This document shows positions 17,622-26,039 of a stretch of 64,000 nt of DNA, one piece after another. The stretch covers positions 1-64,000 of the forward strand of contig CAZOKJ010000009.1 in NCBI GenBank assembly GCA_964580465.1, given 5' to 3'. The translations under genes were made by a program, and so were the position numbers. Below the pieces are notes generated by a model. That model was not told where the DNA came from and searched no databases. It saw nothing but the letters and a program-made list of their open reading frames with translations. The stretch comes from Taishania sp964580465 (GTDB lineage Bacteria; Bacteroidota; Bacteroidia; Flavobacteriales_D; Crocinitomicaceae). Position 1 is the stretch's first letter. Each line of letters opens with the position of its first letter.

Positions 17622-18746
17622 ATGAAAATAGGAATGGTATTGTATCCTACTTTTGGAGGGAGTGGTGTAGTTGGTACAGAGTTGGGAAAAGCTTTAGCTG
17701 AAAAAGGACATGAAATTCATTTCATAACTTATGCTCAACCCGTACGATTAGGGACTTTTCGAGCAAATATATATTATCATGAGGTTTCTTTGAGCGAGTA
17801 CCCTTTATTTGATTATCAGCCTTACGAAATTCAGTTAGCGAGCAAAATTGTAGATGTAGTTAAGCATGAAAAATTAGATTTATTGCATGTCCATTATGCA
17901 ATTCCTCATGCATCTGCTGCTTACATGGCTTCTCAAATACTAAAAACACAAGGAATTGACATTCCTTTTATTACAACACTGCATGGAACTGATATTACTT
18001 TAGTGGGAAGAGATCCCTCATTTGAGCCAGTAATTACATTTTGTTTAAATGAATCAACAGCAGTGACAGCTGTATCAGAAAGTTTAAAACAAGACACATA
18101 CAAGCATTTTGGTACTTCTCGCACTATTCATGTAATCCCAAATTTTGTGCCGCCTATTAAGCGTATAGATGGGGAAGAATGCCAGCGTAGTCGTTTTGCC
18201 AAACCTGAAGAACGTGTACTTTGTCATATATCAAATTTCAGACCGGTAAAGAGAATAGATAATGTGATCAAGGTGTTTAAACTTGTAAATGATGAAATTC
18301 CTTCAAAGCTAGTGTTAGTAGGTGATGGACCGGACCGTTTAATGGCTGAGCGTCTTTGTCGTCAACTAGGCATTGAAGATCGAGTTGTTTTTACTGGTAA
18401 GGTAATTGGCACATACAAAATACTTGAGATAAGTGATATTTTCTTGTTACCTTCAGAAACAGAAAGTTTCGGTTTGGCAGCATTGGAGGCTATGGCGGTA
18501 AATGTACCTGTAATATCATCAAACACAGGTGGAATTCCAGAAGTAAATGTGCATGGGGTTACAGGTTATATGTCTAACGTTGGAGATGTAGAAGACATGG
18601 CTAAGAATGCTTTGCAGTTGTTAAAGTCTGATGCGTTACTGGAGCAATTTAAAAAACAAGCTAGAAAGAGGGCAGATGAATTTGAAATCCAGGCTATTTT
18701 ACCTCAGTATGAGAAGTTGTATGATTCTGTTATAGAGAAGAAGTAA
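17622..18746 (+). CDS. bshA: BshA, N-acetyl-alpha-D-glucosaminyl L-malate synthase
   Basis: 374-residue GT4-family glycosyltransferase making GlcNAc-malate from UDP-GlcNAc and L-malate, the first step of bacillithiol synthesis. The N-terminus MKIGMVLYPTFGGSGVVGTELGKALAEKGHE-type sequence, with HGTD near 121-124, is characteristic of BshA. The nucleotide-sugar site is marked by the PSETESFGLAALEAMA segment with its conserved glutamates near 283-298, then VISSNTGGIPE. Length is typical. It is followed by a compound palindromic repeat 26 bases after the stop. No bshB or bshC is in the window. Confidence 0.9.
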   Translation: MKIGMVLYPTFGGSGVVGTELGKALAEKGHEIHFITYAQPVRLGTFRANIYYHEVSLSEYPLFDYQPYEIQLASKIVDVVKHEKLDLLHVHYAIPHASAAYMASQILKTQGIDIPFITTLHGTDITLVGRDPSFEPVITFCLNESTAVTAVSESLKQDTYKHFGTSRTIHVIPNFVPPIKRIDGEECQRSRFAKPEERVLCHISNFRPVKRIDNVIKVFKLVNDEIPSKLVLVGDGPDRLMAERLCRQLGIEDRVVFTGKVIGTYKILEISDIFLLPSETESFGLAALEAMAVNVPVISSNTGGIPEVNVHGVTGYMSNVGDVEDMAKNALQLLKSDALLEQFKKQARKRADEFEIQAILPQYEKLYDSVIEKK

Positions 18747-18770
18747 GGTTGTTAAAATCATTGATTTTTT

Positions 18771-18802
18771 GCATATCGGTATATGCCGATATACCGATAT
18801 GT
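18771..18802. repeat. Compound palindromic repeat downstream of bshA
   Basis: Two overlapping copies, ATATCGGTATATGCCGATAT (18773-18792) and ATATGCCGATATACCGATAT (18781-18800), together form a larger imperfect inverted repeat with matched arms CATATCGGTAT and ATACCGATATG. It lies in the bshA to arsR-like intergenic region, where it could form a transcript hairpin. Confidence 0.9.
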
Positions 18803-18922
18803 AGAAATTGATTTTGTTTTTGTTTCAAAAAAACAAAAATATAATTTTGTTAATTAAAACTATTTCACTAACTTAGGTAAAGTATACAATTAAATCAACG
18901 ATTAATTTTTAAACCTAACCCT

Positions 18923-19330
18923 ATGGGAGCTATTAAATACGATGTCCATGAAGAGGAAGATATTTTGATTGCACTTTTATTGAAATCAATTGCATCTCCA
19001 GCCAGAATGAAAATATTGAGATTGTTATCTTCAAAAGAGGGAGTGGGAATGTCTCAAAAAGAATTAACTAAGGAAGTTGGGCTATCACAATCCACTGTTG
19101 CGGAACACTTGAGAATAATGAAAGATAGCGGATTGTTAGAAACTAAACTCATAACAGATCCTTATAAAAAAAGCAATTGTCTAATTTATAGGATATCAGA
19201 TTCTGCAATTGAAAAAATAATAGATGTTGGAAAACGGGTAGAATATGCGCGTGAATTATTTTCAGATAGCGAGTACGCAGCTCTAACAAAATTCTTCAAC
19301 TATTTTGATATGCGACTAAAATCGGTATAA
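18923..19330 (+). CDS. ArsR-like winged-helix transcriptional regulator
   Basis: 135 residues. A winged helix-turn-helix spans about residues 20-90: SIASPARMKILRLLSS, then MSQKELTKEVGLSQSTVAEHLRIMKDSGLLETK, the recognition helix being STVAEHLRIMKDSG. The C-terminal helix (AIEKIIDVGKRVEYARELF) is a likely dimerisation helix. No metal-binding cysteine pair of classical ArsR sensors is present, so the signal is unknown. A half-copy of the palindrome motif (ATCGGTATA) spans the final codons. No clear target operon adjoins it. Confidence 0.8.
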   Translation: MGAIKYDVHEEEDILIALLLKSIASPARMKILRLLSSKEGVGMSQKELTKEVGLSQSTVAEHLRIMKDSGLLETKLITDPYKKSNCLIYRISDSAIEKIIDVGKRVEYARELFSDSEYAALTKFFNYFDMRLKSV

Positions 19331-19411
19331 CTTCAATTTTTTGTATCTATAATAAAAAATTAAAAATGCTTTGTTATTCGTATATTTATATTGATTTACA
19401 CTGATAAGGTA

Positions 19412-19936
19412 TTATAAAAGGTTTAATTTTTTGAATTTATTAAATGCAATTTTAATTGAAGGAGAAGCATTACTTTTAACAAGTGTTTCTACTTGATACA
19501 TAATTTCATTTTTAAACATAGGGTGTTTTAAACAAAGCATTGATAATATTTTTATTGCATAAACTTGTGAAACTATTTGTGTATTGTTCTTTTTTAGCTG
19601 CAACATAAGATTGTTAAGCAATTCCATCTCTCTGTACGGAGAAATAGATAGTTTCGACAGAATAAAAAGAATGTTTTTTGCAATCGTTTGATCTTCCACA
19701 TTTAGGTAAACGTCAATGATTTCTTTTTGATAATCAATTACTATTCCAGGGAAGAGTTTAAAAATATGAGTCAATACCAAAGAAGAATATTGAGGTATCG
19801 GCTTTTCTAATGAACTAGACATATTGTTAATCAAGTTGTTTATACCATATTTCCTTTCAATATAATGTTGTATTACTAAAGGACGTAAGCTTTTATCTTT
19901 AAACATGTTTAGGTATATCAAGTCTGTTTCGCTCAT
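19412..19936 (-). CDS. Helical-repeat-like protein of unknown function
   Basis: About 174 residues from the ATG at 19936 (MSETDLIYLNMFKDKSLRP). Almost entirely predicted helical with regularly spaced leucines, asparagines and lysines, like a short HEAT/ARM-type repeat protein; no catalytic motif is visible. The frame continues upstream to a TTG at 19981 through the 32-bp palindrome (adding VYRYIPIYQY), but this extension is more likely noncoding, so the ATG is chosen. No family recognised. Confidence 0.55.
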   Translation of the reverse strand: MSETDLIYLNMFKDKSLRPLVIQHYIERKYGINNLINNMSSSLEKPIPQYSSLVLTHIFKLFPGIVIDYQKEIIDVYLNVEDQTIAKNILFILSKLSISPYREMELLNNLMLQLKKNNTQIVSQVYAIKILSMLCLKHPMFKNEIMYQVETLVKSNASPSIKIAFNKFKKLNLL

Positions 19937-19950
19937 TTGTTTAAGTTTAT

Positions 19951-19982
19951 ATTGGTATATCGGTATATACCGATATACCAAT
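19951..19982. repeat. Perfect 32-bp palindrome (extended repeat unit)
   Basis: The 20-mer core at 19957-19976 is flanked by ATTGGT and ACCAAT, giving a perfect 32-bp inverted repeat, the longest in the window. It lies just upstream of the helical-repeat-like gene and 11 bases from the sucD terminator. Confidence 0.95.
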
Positions 19983-19992
19983 TTTAAAAGCC

Positions 19993-20017
19993 AAAAAAAG
20001 GCTGCAAACAGCAGCCT
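19993..20017 (-). terminator. Rho-independent terminator of sucD
   Basis: AGGCTGC and GCAGCCT form a 7-bp stem (20000-20017) followed on the minus strand by seven Ts, 24 bases after the sucD stop. Confidence 0.85.
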
Positions 20018-20041
20018 CTATCTATTTAATCTCAAATTCAA

Positions 20042-20920
20042 TTATGCATGTACACCCAATACCTCAGCCATTTTCATACCAATATGAGCAGGTGAATCAA
20101 CCACGTGAATTCCACACTCTCTCATGATGCGTTTTTTAGCCTCAGCTGTATCGTCAGCACCACCAACGATTGCACCAGCGTGCCCCATTGTTCTTCCTTT
20201 AGGAGCTGTTTCTCCAGCAATGAAACCAACCACTGGTTTCGTACCGTTTTCTTTAATCCAACGAGCAGCGATAGCCTCTAAGTTACCACCGATTTCTCCA
20301 ATCATAACGATACCTTCAGTTTCAGGGTCGTTCATTAATAATTCTACTGCCTCACGAGTAGTTGTGCCAATAATTGGGTCACCACCGATACCGATAGCAG
20401 TTGTAATACCCAATCCAGCTTTAGCAACTTGATCAGCAGCTTCGTATGTTAATGTTCCTGATTTAGAAACGATACCAATTTTTCCTTTCTTGAAAACAAA
20501 TCCTGGCATAATACCAACTTTTGCTTCACCTGCAGTGATGACACCTGGACAGTTTGGTCCGATTAATCTACAATCGTAAGCTTTGATATATTCTTTCGCT
20601 TGAACCATGTCATTAACAGGAATTCCTTCAGTAATACAAACGATTACTTTAATACCAGCATTTGCCGCTTCCATGATCGCATCAGCTGCGAATGAAGGTG
20701 GAACGAAAATGATAGAAACATCTGCACCTGTTGCCTCAACAGCGTCTTTTACTGTGTTGAAAACAGGTCTGTCTAAGTGCATTTGTCCTCCTTTTCCTGG
20801 AGTAACACCACCTACAACGTTTGTTCCATATTCAATCATTTGTCCAGCGTGGAATGTACCTTCACTTCCTGTAAACCCTTGAACAATTACTTTTGAGTCT
20901 TTGTTAACCAATACGCTCAT
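20042..20920 (-). CDS. sucD: Succinyl-CoA synthetase alpha subunit
   Basis: 292-residue subunit of the TCA-cycle enzyme converting succinyl-CoA to succinate with NTP formation; it binds CoA and carries the phosphorylated histidine. Visible: the CoA-binding Rossmann segment VIVQGFTGSEGTFHAGQM near residues 12-29, PNCPGVI near 122, the GIGGDPIIGTT segment near 188, and the active-site histidine in MGHAGAIVGG near 245-254. Length is typical. The beta subunit gene sucC is not adjacent, which is common in Bacteroidota. Confidence 0.95.
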   Translation of the reverse strand: MSVLVNKDSKVIVQGFTGSEGTFHAGQMIEYGTNVVGGVTPGKGGQMHLDRPVFNTVKDAVEATGADVSIIFVPPSFAADAIMEAANAGIKVIVCITEGIPVNDMVQAKEYIKAYDCRLIGPNCPGVITAGEAKVGIMPGFVFKKGKIGIVSKSGTLTYEAADQVAKAGLGITTAIGIGGDPIIGTTTREAVELLMNDPETEGIVMIGEIGGNLEAIAARWIKENGTKPVVGFIAGETAPKGRTMGHAGAIVGGADDTAEAKKRIMRECGIHVVDSPAHIGMKMAEVLGVHA

Positions 20921-21138
20921 ATCTGCAGTTTTAAATAATATCTGTAATTAAAATTTGCCCAAATTTACGATTAAGATTTGTTATAGACAAACATATTGAA
21001 ATAAAATTGTAAAATCTTATAAAAAAAGAACAAAGATTGCTTGAAATAATATCTTTTTAACAATTGGTTTTAAAGGAAATAAAGATGTTGTAAAAGGATT
21101 CATTTCTACTTTTTCATTGCCTGACAAATTATTCTTCT

Positions 21139-21146
21139 TATTTTTG
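21139..21146 (+). promoter_or_regulatory. Bacteroidota promoter upstream of hemB
   Basis: -7 box TAttTTTG with a TTG at 21117-21119, spaced 19 bases upstream as expected for the -33 element. The ATG follows the -7 box by 18 bases. Confidence 0.5.
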
Positions 21147-21164
21147 TGAAAAATATCAATCGCA

Positions 21165-22136
21165 ATGAATATTCGTCCGAGAAGAAATAGAAAGTCAGCA
21201 GCTATTCGAGCAATGGTAGAAGATACAAAATTAGGTGTTGAAAATTTAATTTATCCCTTATTTTTAAAAGATGGTAAAAACATCAAAGATGAGGTTCAGT
21301 CTATGCCAGGAAATTACAGATGGTCAATTGATAAATTATTACCTGAAATTGAAGAATGTGTTAGTTTAGGAATTTTTACTTTCGATTTGTTCCCTGCTGT
21401 TGACGAACATTTAAAAGATAAAACAGCTAGCTATAGTTATGCTTCAGATAATTTTTATTTAAATGCTATTCGTACGATTAAAGAGCGTTTTCCTGAAGTA
21501 GTTATCATGAGTGACGTTGCAATGGACCCTTACTCTTCGGATGGTCATGATGGTTTGGTAGAAAATGGGAGGATTTTAAATGATGAAACATTACCGATTT
21601 TAAATAAAATGGCTTTGGCACAAGCTCAAGCAGGTGTTGATATCATTGGTCCGTCAGATATGATGGACGGAAGAGTAGCTAGTATTCGCGCTTATTTGGA
21701 TGAACATGGTTATACAGAGACTTCTATCATGTCTTATACAGCAAAATATGCAAGTGCTTTTTATAATCCTTTTAGAGATGCGTTGGATTCAGCGCCAAAA
21801 TCGGGGGATAAAAAGACTTATCAAATGAATCCAGCTAATAAACGTGAGGCTTTGATTGAAGCTGAATTGGATATTGCTGAAGGTGCTGACATGATAATGG
21901 TAAAACCCGCATTGTTGTATTTGGATATCATTCACATGTTGCGTGAAAATTTTACGGTTCCTGTTACTGCTTATAACGTTAGTGGTGAATGTGCTATGAT
22001 TTATGCTGCTTCTAAAAATGGTTGGTTGAATTATGAAGCTACTGTATACGAAACATTGTTAAGCATTCGCAGAGCTGGAGCTGACGGCATCTTGACGTAT
22101 TTTGCAAAAGACTTTGCTAAAATGGTGAAAAAATAG
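21165..22136 (+). CDS. hemB: Porphobilinogen synthase (delta-aminolevulinic acid dehydratase)
   Basis: 323-residue enzyme condensing two 5-aminolevulinate molecules to porphobilinogen in haem synthesis. The catalytic lysine regions are SYTAKYASAFYNPFRDA (about residues 190-206) and MIMVKPALLYLDII (about 244-257). The metal-site region reads DVAMDPYSSDGHDGL near 116-130, with aspartates where zinc-type enzymes have cysteines, so this should be the magnesium-dependent type. Length is normal. A mutS-like gene follows after three bases and is probably cotranscribed. Confidence 0.95.
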   Translation: MNIRPRRNRKSAAIRAMVEDTKLGVENLIYPLFLKDGKNIKDEVQSMPGNYRWSIDKLLPEIEECVSLGIFTFDLFPAVDEHLKDKTASYSYASDNFYLNAIRTIKERFPEVVIMSDVAMDPYSSDGHDGLVENGRILNDETLPILNKMALAQAQAGVDIIGPSDMMDGRVASIRAYLDEHGYTETSIMSYTAKYASAFYNPFRDALDSAPKSGDKKTYQMNPANKREALIEAELDIAEGADMIMVKPALLYLDIIHMLRENFTVPVTAYNVSGECAMIYAASKNGWLNYEATVYETLLSIRRAGADGILTYFAKDFAKMVKK

Positions 22137-22139
22137 TCA

Positions 22140-23906
22140 ATGGCAGACGCTCAACGACAATTTTATGAAGAACAATTAATTGTTCACCAACGTTTGCTAA
22201 CGGAAGCAAAAAAGAAACATCGTCTATTTACTTTAGCACGGTTGTTTTCTTTTCTATTGATTGTTTTAAGCTTTTATTTTGTTGGATGGAAAACTATTCT
22301 TTGGCTAGTGGTTGTGCCTCAAATAATACTATTTGTTTACCTAGTTAATCGTTGGTTGGACGCGAAGTTGGATAAGGAAAAAGAAGAATTATTTATTCAA
22401 TGGAATCAAGCTGAAATAGATGTGCTGAATGGGGATTGGTCGTATTTTGACGATGGAACTCAATTCAAGGAATCAAATCATCCTTATGCTCATGATATGG
22501 ATTTGTTTGGTCCAAAAAGTGTTTACCAATATGTTAACAGAACTGTTTTACCTTTAGGAGCAAAACGATTGGCTCAAACACTGGCTTATGGCGCAAAAGA
22601 AAAGAGGTTAAATCAAATAATGATTGATGAATTATCTCACCAAATTGAATGGACGCAAAATTTTATTGTAGAATCGAAAGTACATTTGAATGATGAACAA
22701 CGTCAACAGAGCTTAGAAGGACTACAAGAGGTTTCGTTAGAATATAAAGCATTGTCAATTTTACGTTGGATACTTCCCGCTGTTTCATGGAGTAGTATTA
22801 TTGCATATAACATGGGATTAATTACAGGTAATATACTGATTCTGATCGGTCTATTGGTAATGGTTGTTATTGGGTCAAAATTAAAACATACCAATTTATG
22901 GATGTCTGCTTTAAGTAGTAGGGCGGAAAAAATAGAAGTGTTGTATAAACAAGTTCACCATTTGCAAAAACTTCAATTTCAAACACAAGAAGGTAAAGAA
23001 TTTTATAATTATCTATTCAATGATTTAAAGATAGAAAATGGATTGAAAGATTTGCTAGCGATAAGAAAACGTGCGGAATACCGAATGAACGTAGTGGTGG
23101 GAGTGTTATTAAACTATTTGTTTGCATGGGATTTCCAAGTTATTGATCGCTCTAAAAAATGGTTTGCTTCTTATGGTGACAAAATGCTTCAATGGGAAAC
23201 GTTACTTGCAGAAGTAGAAGTATGGATTTCTGGAGCTGTTTATAAATTTAACAGAGGAAATACTTGTTTTGCGATTGAGTCTCAAGATAAACAATTTGAA
23301 ATCATTGCTTTAGTACATCCTTTTGTGGCAGCTGAAAAACAAGTAACAAATGATTTTAAACTTTTCCAACAAGAATCTTTTTTAATCATTACTGGTCCAA
23401 ATATGGCTGGCAAAAGTACTTATTTGAGAAGTGTGGGGTGGGCCATTATTTCAGCTAATGCTGGTTTTCCTATTTTGGCAAAGTCTTGTAAAATGCCAAC
23501 TGTTAAACTGTATTCTAGCATGCGCACAGCTGATGATTTGACTAAAGAGAGTTCTTATTTTCATGCTGAATTGTCGCGTTTACGCTTTATTATGGACGCA
23601 ATAGAACGAGGAGAACAGGTTTTTGTGATTTTAGACGAAATTTTAAAGGGAACAAATAGCAAAGATAAAGAACAAGGATCTGCTGGTTTTTTAATAAAGT
23701 TAAACAACTTAAAAGTGAAAGGTATAATTGCTACACATGACCTTTCACTTACTGAATTGTCAGTCACAACTACTTCTTTTAAAAATGTGTATTTCGATTC
23801 AATTATTGAAAATGATGAATTGTATTTTGACTATTTAGTGAGAGATGGTGTTTGTAAAAATATGAATGCATCCTTTTTGCTAAAAAAAATGAAATTGGTT
23901 GATTGA
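22140..23906 (+). CDS. Membrane-anchored MutS-like ATPase
   Basis: 588 residues with two pairs of hydrophobic segments (about 29-70 and 210-245) and a C-terminal MutS domain V ATPase: Walker A ITGPNMAGKSTYLRS near 418-432, SSYFHAELSRL near 470, Walker B FVILDEILKGTNSKD near 495-509 and the ATHDLSL switch near 536. The N-terminal mismatch-recognition domain of true MutS is absent, so it should not act in canonical mismatch repair. Such membrane-tethered DNA-mismatch-repair-like ATPases are common in Bacteroidota, with unknown function. It starts three bases after hemB. Confidence 0.85.
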   Translation: MADAQRQFYEEQLIVHQRLLTEAKKKHRLFTLARLFSFLLIVLSFYFVGWKTILWLVVVPQIILFVYLVNRWLDAKLDKEKEELFIQWNQAEIDVLNGDWSYFDDGTQFKESNHPYAHDMDLFGPKSVYQYVNRTVLPLGAKRLAQTLAYGAKEKRLNQIMIDELSHQIEWTQNFIVESKVHLNDEQRQQSLEGLQEVSLEYKALSILRWILPAVSWSSIIAYNMGLITGNILILIGLLVMVVIGSKLKHTNLWMSALSSRAEKIEVLYKQVHHLQKLQFQTQEGKEFYNYLFNDLKIENGLKDLLAIRKRAEYRMNVVVGVLLNYLFAWDFQVIDRSKKWFASYGDKMLQWETLLAEVEVWISGAVYKFNRGNTCFAIESQDKQFEIIALVHPFVAAEKQVTNDFKLFQQESFLIITGPNMAGKSTYLRSVGWAIISANAGFPILAKSCKMPTVKLYSSMRTADDLTKESSYFHAELSRLRFIMDAIERGEQVFVILDEILKGTNSKDKEQGSAGFLIKLNNLKVKGIIATHDLSLTELSVTTTSFKNVYFDSIIENDELYFDYLVRDGVCKNMNASFLLKKMKLVD

Positions 23907-23924
23907 TGTTTTTTTTAGCATCTA

Positions 23925-23956
23925 TTTGTCTTTCATAACATATTTTGCTACTTTTG
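23925..23956 (+). promoter_or_regulatory. Bacteroidota promoter upstream of the SiaC-like gene
   Basis: TTTG (23925-23928) and TActTTTG (23949-23956) are separated by 20 bases, matching the -33/-7 pattern. A second TActTTTG box at 23991-23998, closer to the gene, is an alternative. Confidence 0.5.
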
Positions 23957-24041
23957 ATAATTCAAACCTTATATAAGGATACGTTTAAACTACTTTTGTG
24001 ATAATTAACACTAAATGATTGTTAACCAAAAATGTTGAACA

Positions 24042-24437
24042 ATGAGTGAAGTGGGGCTATACAAATTAGTTGGAACATCAAAAACACCAGATGTTGAACT
24101 AAATGTTAAGTTAGGACATTTAACGCTACAAGGAAGAGCTATTCCTGATGATGCTTATTTGTTTTTTGCCGAGTTAGACAAAGTATTAGAAAGGTATTTA
24201 AATTCCCCATGTGAAGAAACGATTGTTACTGTACGATTGGAGTATTTCAACACATCAACTTCCAAATGGTTGCTCGATATGTTTAGAAAGTTAGAGCAGG
24301 TTCATCAAAAAGCATCTGTTGTTACTGTAAAATGGTTTTATGACCAGGATGACGAGGATATGGAGGAGTCAGGACAAGATTTTCAGGCAATAATAGATCT
24401 TCCATTTGAAATTTCACCCATGACTGATGTCGAATAA
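24042..24437 (+). CDS. SiaC/DUF1987-family regulatory phosphoprotein
   Basis: 131-residue protein matching the DUF1987/SiaC family by KTPDVELNVKLGHLTLQGRAIPDDA near residues 15-38 and the RLEYFNTSTSKWLLDMF segment near 67-83, where the serine/threonines are the regulatory phosphorylation site. In Pseudomonas, SiaC controls a diguanylate cyclase in a partner-switching module; the partner genes (SiaA/SiaB-like) are not in this window, so the role here is unknown. It overlaps the start of coaE by 11 bases, indicating a shared transcript. Confidence 0.8.
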   Translation: MSEVGLYKLVGTSKTPDVELNVKLGHLTLQGRAIPDDAYLFFAELDKVLERYLNSPCEETIVTVRLEYFNTSTSKWLLDMFRKLEQVHQKASVVTVKWFYDQDDEDMEESGQDFQAIIDLPFEISPMTDVE

Positions 24438-25029
24438 AATACCACTTAAAATCGGTGTTACTGGAGGGATAGGCTCTGGTAAATCTTACGTTTGTAGACT
24501 GCTTGAAGAAAGAGGTTTTGCAGTCTATTATTCAGATACAGAGTCTAAAAAACTGACAAACACACATCACGTTATTAGAGAAAAGTTGATATCGCTATTT
24601 GGCGATATGGTTTATTTGGATGGTGAGTTAAACCGACAATTTTTAGCAGAAAAAATTTTTTCTAATGAAGAACTTCGCTTGCAAGTCAACGAAATAATTC
24701 ATCCTATTGTACGAGCTGATTTTGCCAATTGGGCATCTCTTCAAAAAGGAGATTTTGTGTTTAATGAAGCTGCTATTTTATTTGAAACTGGAGGCTATAA
24801 AGAAATGGATTTTACGATATTGGTATATACCGATATGCCTATAAGGATAGAAAGATTAAAAAAAAGAGATGGGCTTACAGAAGAAGAAATTCTAGCTCGA
24901 GTCCAAAAACAATGGCCAGACGAAAAGAAATTAAAATTAGCAGATTTTGTTATAGTTAACGATGATAGTCACGACTTACAATCTCAAATTGATGAGTTAA
25001 TTCTTTTTCTTAAAAGCAAAATCCGTTGA
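24427..25029 (+). CDS. coaE: Dephospho-CoA kinase
   Basis: 200-residue P-loop kinase phosphorylating the ribose 3'-OH of dephospho-CoA, the last step of CoA synthesis. The P-loop is GVTGGIGSGKS at residues 10-20, the substrate-binding motif YSDTESKKL lies near 35, HPIVR near 96 and RLKKRDG near 143-149 marks the lid. Residues 131-137 (ILVYTDM) are encoded by a 20-bp palindrome copy with one mismatch (24817-24836), at the strand before the RIERLKKRD helix. Spacing to that helix is normal within about one residue, so the enzyme is probably active. It overlaps the SiaC-like gene. Confidence 0.93.
   Translation: MSNKIPLKIGVTGGIGSGKSYVCRLLEERGFAVYYSDTESKKLTNTHHVIREKLISLFGDMVYLDGELNRQFLAEKIFSNEELRLQVNEIIHPIVRADFANWASLQKGDFVFNEAAILFETGGYKEMDFTILVYTDMPIRIERLKKRDGLTEEEILARVQKQWPDEKKLKLADFVIVNDDSHDLQSQIDELILFLKSKIR
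24817..24836. repeat. Palindromic repeat, one mismatch, inside coaE
   Basis: ATATTGGTATATACCGATAT differs from the core at position 5 only (C to T). It is read ILVYTDM within CoaE, the same frame as the prmC copy. Confidence 0.9.
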
Positions 25030-25118
25030 TTATATTTTTAATGATTGAGTTTTTATCTTAGATAATGTCGTGTTTAAAACTTATCCCATTATTTAACTCA
25101 CCGCGTTTATTAATTCCT

Positions 25119-25126
25119 TATTTTTG
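25119..25126 (+). promoter_or_regulatory. Bacteroidota -7 box (TAttTTTG)
   Basis: TAnnTTTG match 16 bases before the ATG of the acidic protein gene; no clear -33 element. Confidence 0.4.
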
Positions 25127-25142
25127 TCTAAAATTTAATTAA

Positions 25143-25622
25143 ATGAAACACGTTACAATTGCAAGTATTGAAAAGGCCATTTCTAAAATTGATAATTTAG
25201 ACGAAGATGGATTAGAAAGAGTTGCGGAAACATTTGCGTTAATGCAACCTGTAATTTTAGGATATGCTCTCTCTGCTGCTGAAGAATATCAAAATGAAAA
25301 ATTAGAAGGTTTACTTATTTATTATTTTTGCCTAATTATTGAAGCATTCAATCAAGAAGGAATTGAAGTTGCTAAGATTGAAGAAAATGATGTAGATGAA
25401 TTTGAAGAACCTTATTTTGATATTTTAGACGATTTCTTTCAAACCGATAACATGGAGTCGCTTGAAGAATTCACAGATCAACCTCAATTAGTTCAATTCA
25501 TGGCGATGGAGATTTCTACTCCAGATGTTGATGGTACAGAATTAGACGATGAAACAGCTACACAATTATTTATTGTTGCCTTAGCTGTTATTTCATTATT
25601 ATCTAAAGCAATTAAAGCATAA
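25143..25622 (+). CDS. Acidic helical protein of unknown function
   Basis: 159 residues, rich in glutamate and aspartate, mostly predicted helical. A hydrophobic stretch near the C-terminus (LFIVALAVISLLSKAI) could be a buried or membrane helix. No family recognised. The stop is four bases before the PaaI-like gene, so the two are probably one transcript. Confidence 0.6.
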   Translation: MKHVTIASIEKAISKIDNLDEDGLERVAETFALMQPVILGYALSAAEEYQNEKLEGLLIYYFCLIIEAFNQEGIEVAKIEENDVDEFEEPYFDILDDFFQTDNMESLEEFTDQPQLVQFMAMEISTPDVDGTELDDETATQLFIVALAVISLLSKAIKA

Positions 25623-25626
25623 ATAC

Positions 25627-26034
25627 ATGAAAACTCCACAGGAAATAGTAACGTTGATGTTGCAAAATGACGCTTTTAGTCATTGGATGGGTGTGGAGTT
25701 AGTTGACATTGGTTTAGGAACTTGTGAATTGAAAATGCAAGTGACTGAGGATATGTTAAACGGTTTTTATATTACACATGGTGGAATCAGTTATTCCTTT
25801 GCTGATTCTGCCTTTGCTTTTGCTTCAAACTCAAGAGGGTACAAAGCTGTGAGTGTTGAAACCTCTATTTCACATTTAAGAAAAACGGTTGCAGGTGATT
25901 TTTTAATAGCCAAGGCAGTTGAGAAACATCGTGGGAGAACAATTGGGGTTTATGAAGTAACTGTTACTAATCAAGATGAAAAAATAGTAGCACTTTTTAA
26001 AGGGATGGTGCACATTTCAGAAGAAAAGTGGTAA
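25627..26034 (+). CDS. PaaI-type hotdog-fold acyl-CoA thioesterase
   Basis: 135-residue hotdog thioesterase that hydrolyses acyl-CoA or aryl-CoA thioesters. The PaaI signature is NGFYITHGGISYSFADSAFAFASNSRG (about residues 45-71), with the asparagine and HGG loop at the CoA site and the acidic residue (Asp61) as the likely catalytic carboxylate. In classical PaaI the role is to clear stalled CoA esters in phenylacetate degradation, but no paa genes are in the window, so the substrate here is uncertain. Confidence 0.82.
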   Translation: MKTPQEIVTLMLQNDAFSHWMGVELVDIGLGTCELKMQVTEDMLNGFYITHGGISYSFADSAFAFASNSRGYKAVSVETSISHLRKTVAGDFLIAKAVEKHRGRTIGVYEVTVTNQDEKIVALFKGMVHISEEKW

Positions 26035-26039
26035 TTTAA

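Noticed and set aside
19937..19981. N-terminal extension of the helical-repeat gene through the 32-bp palindrome
   Set aside because: It needs a TTG start and consists only of palindrome translation (VYRYIPIYQY); the ATG at 19936 is a better start.
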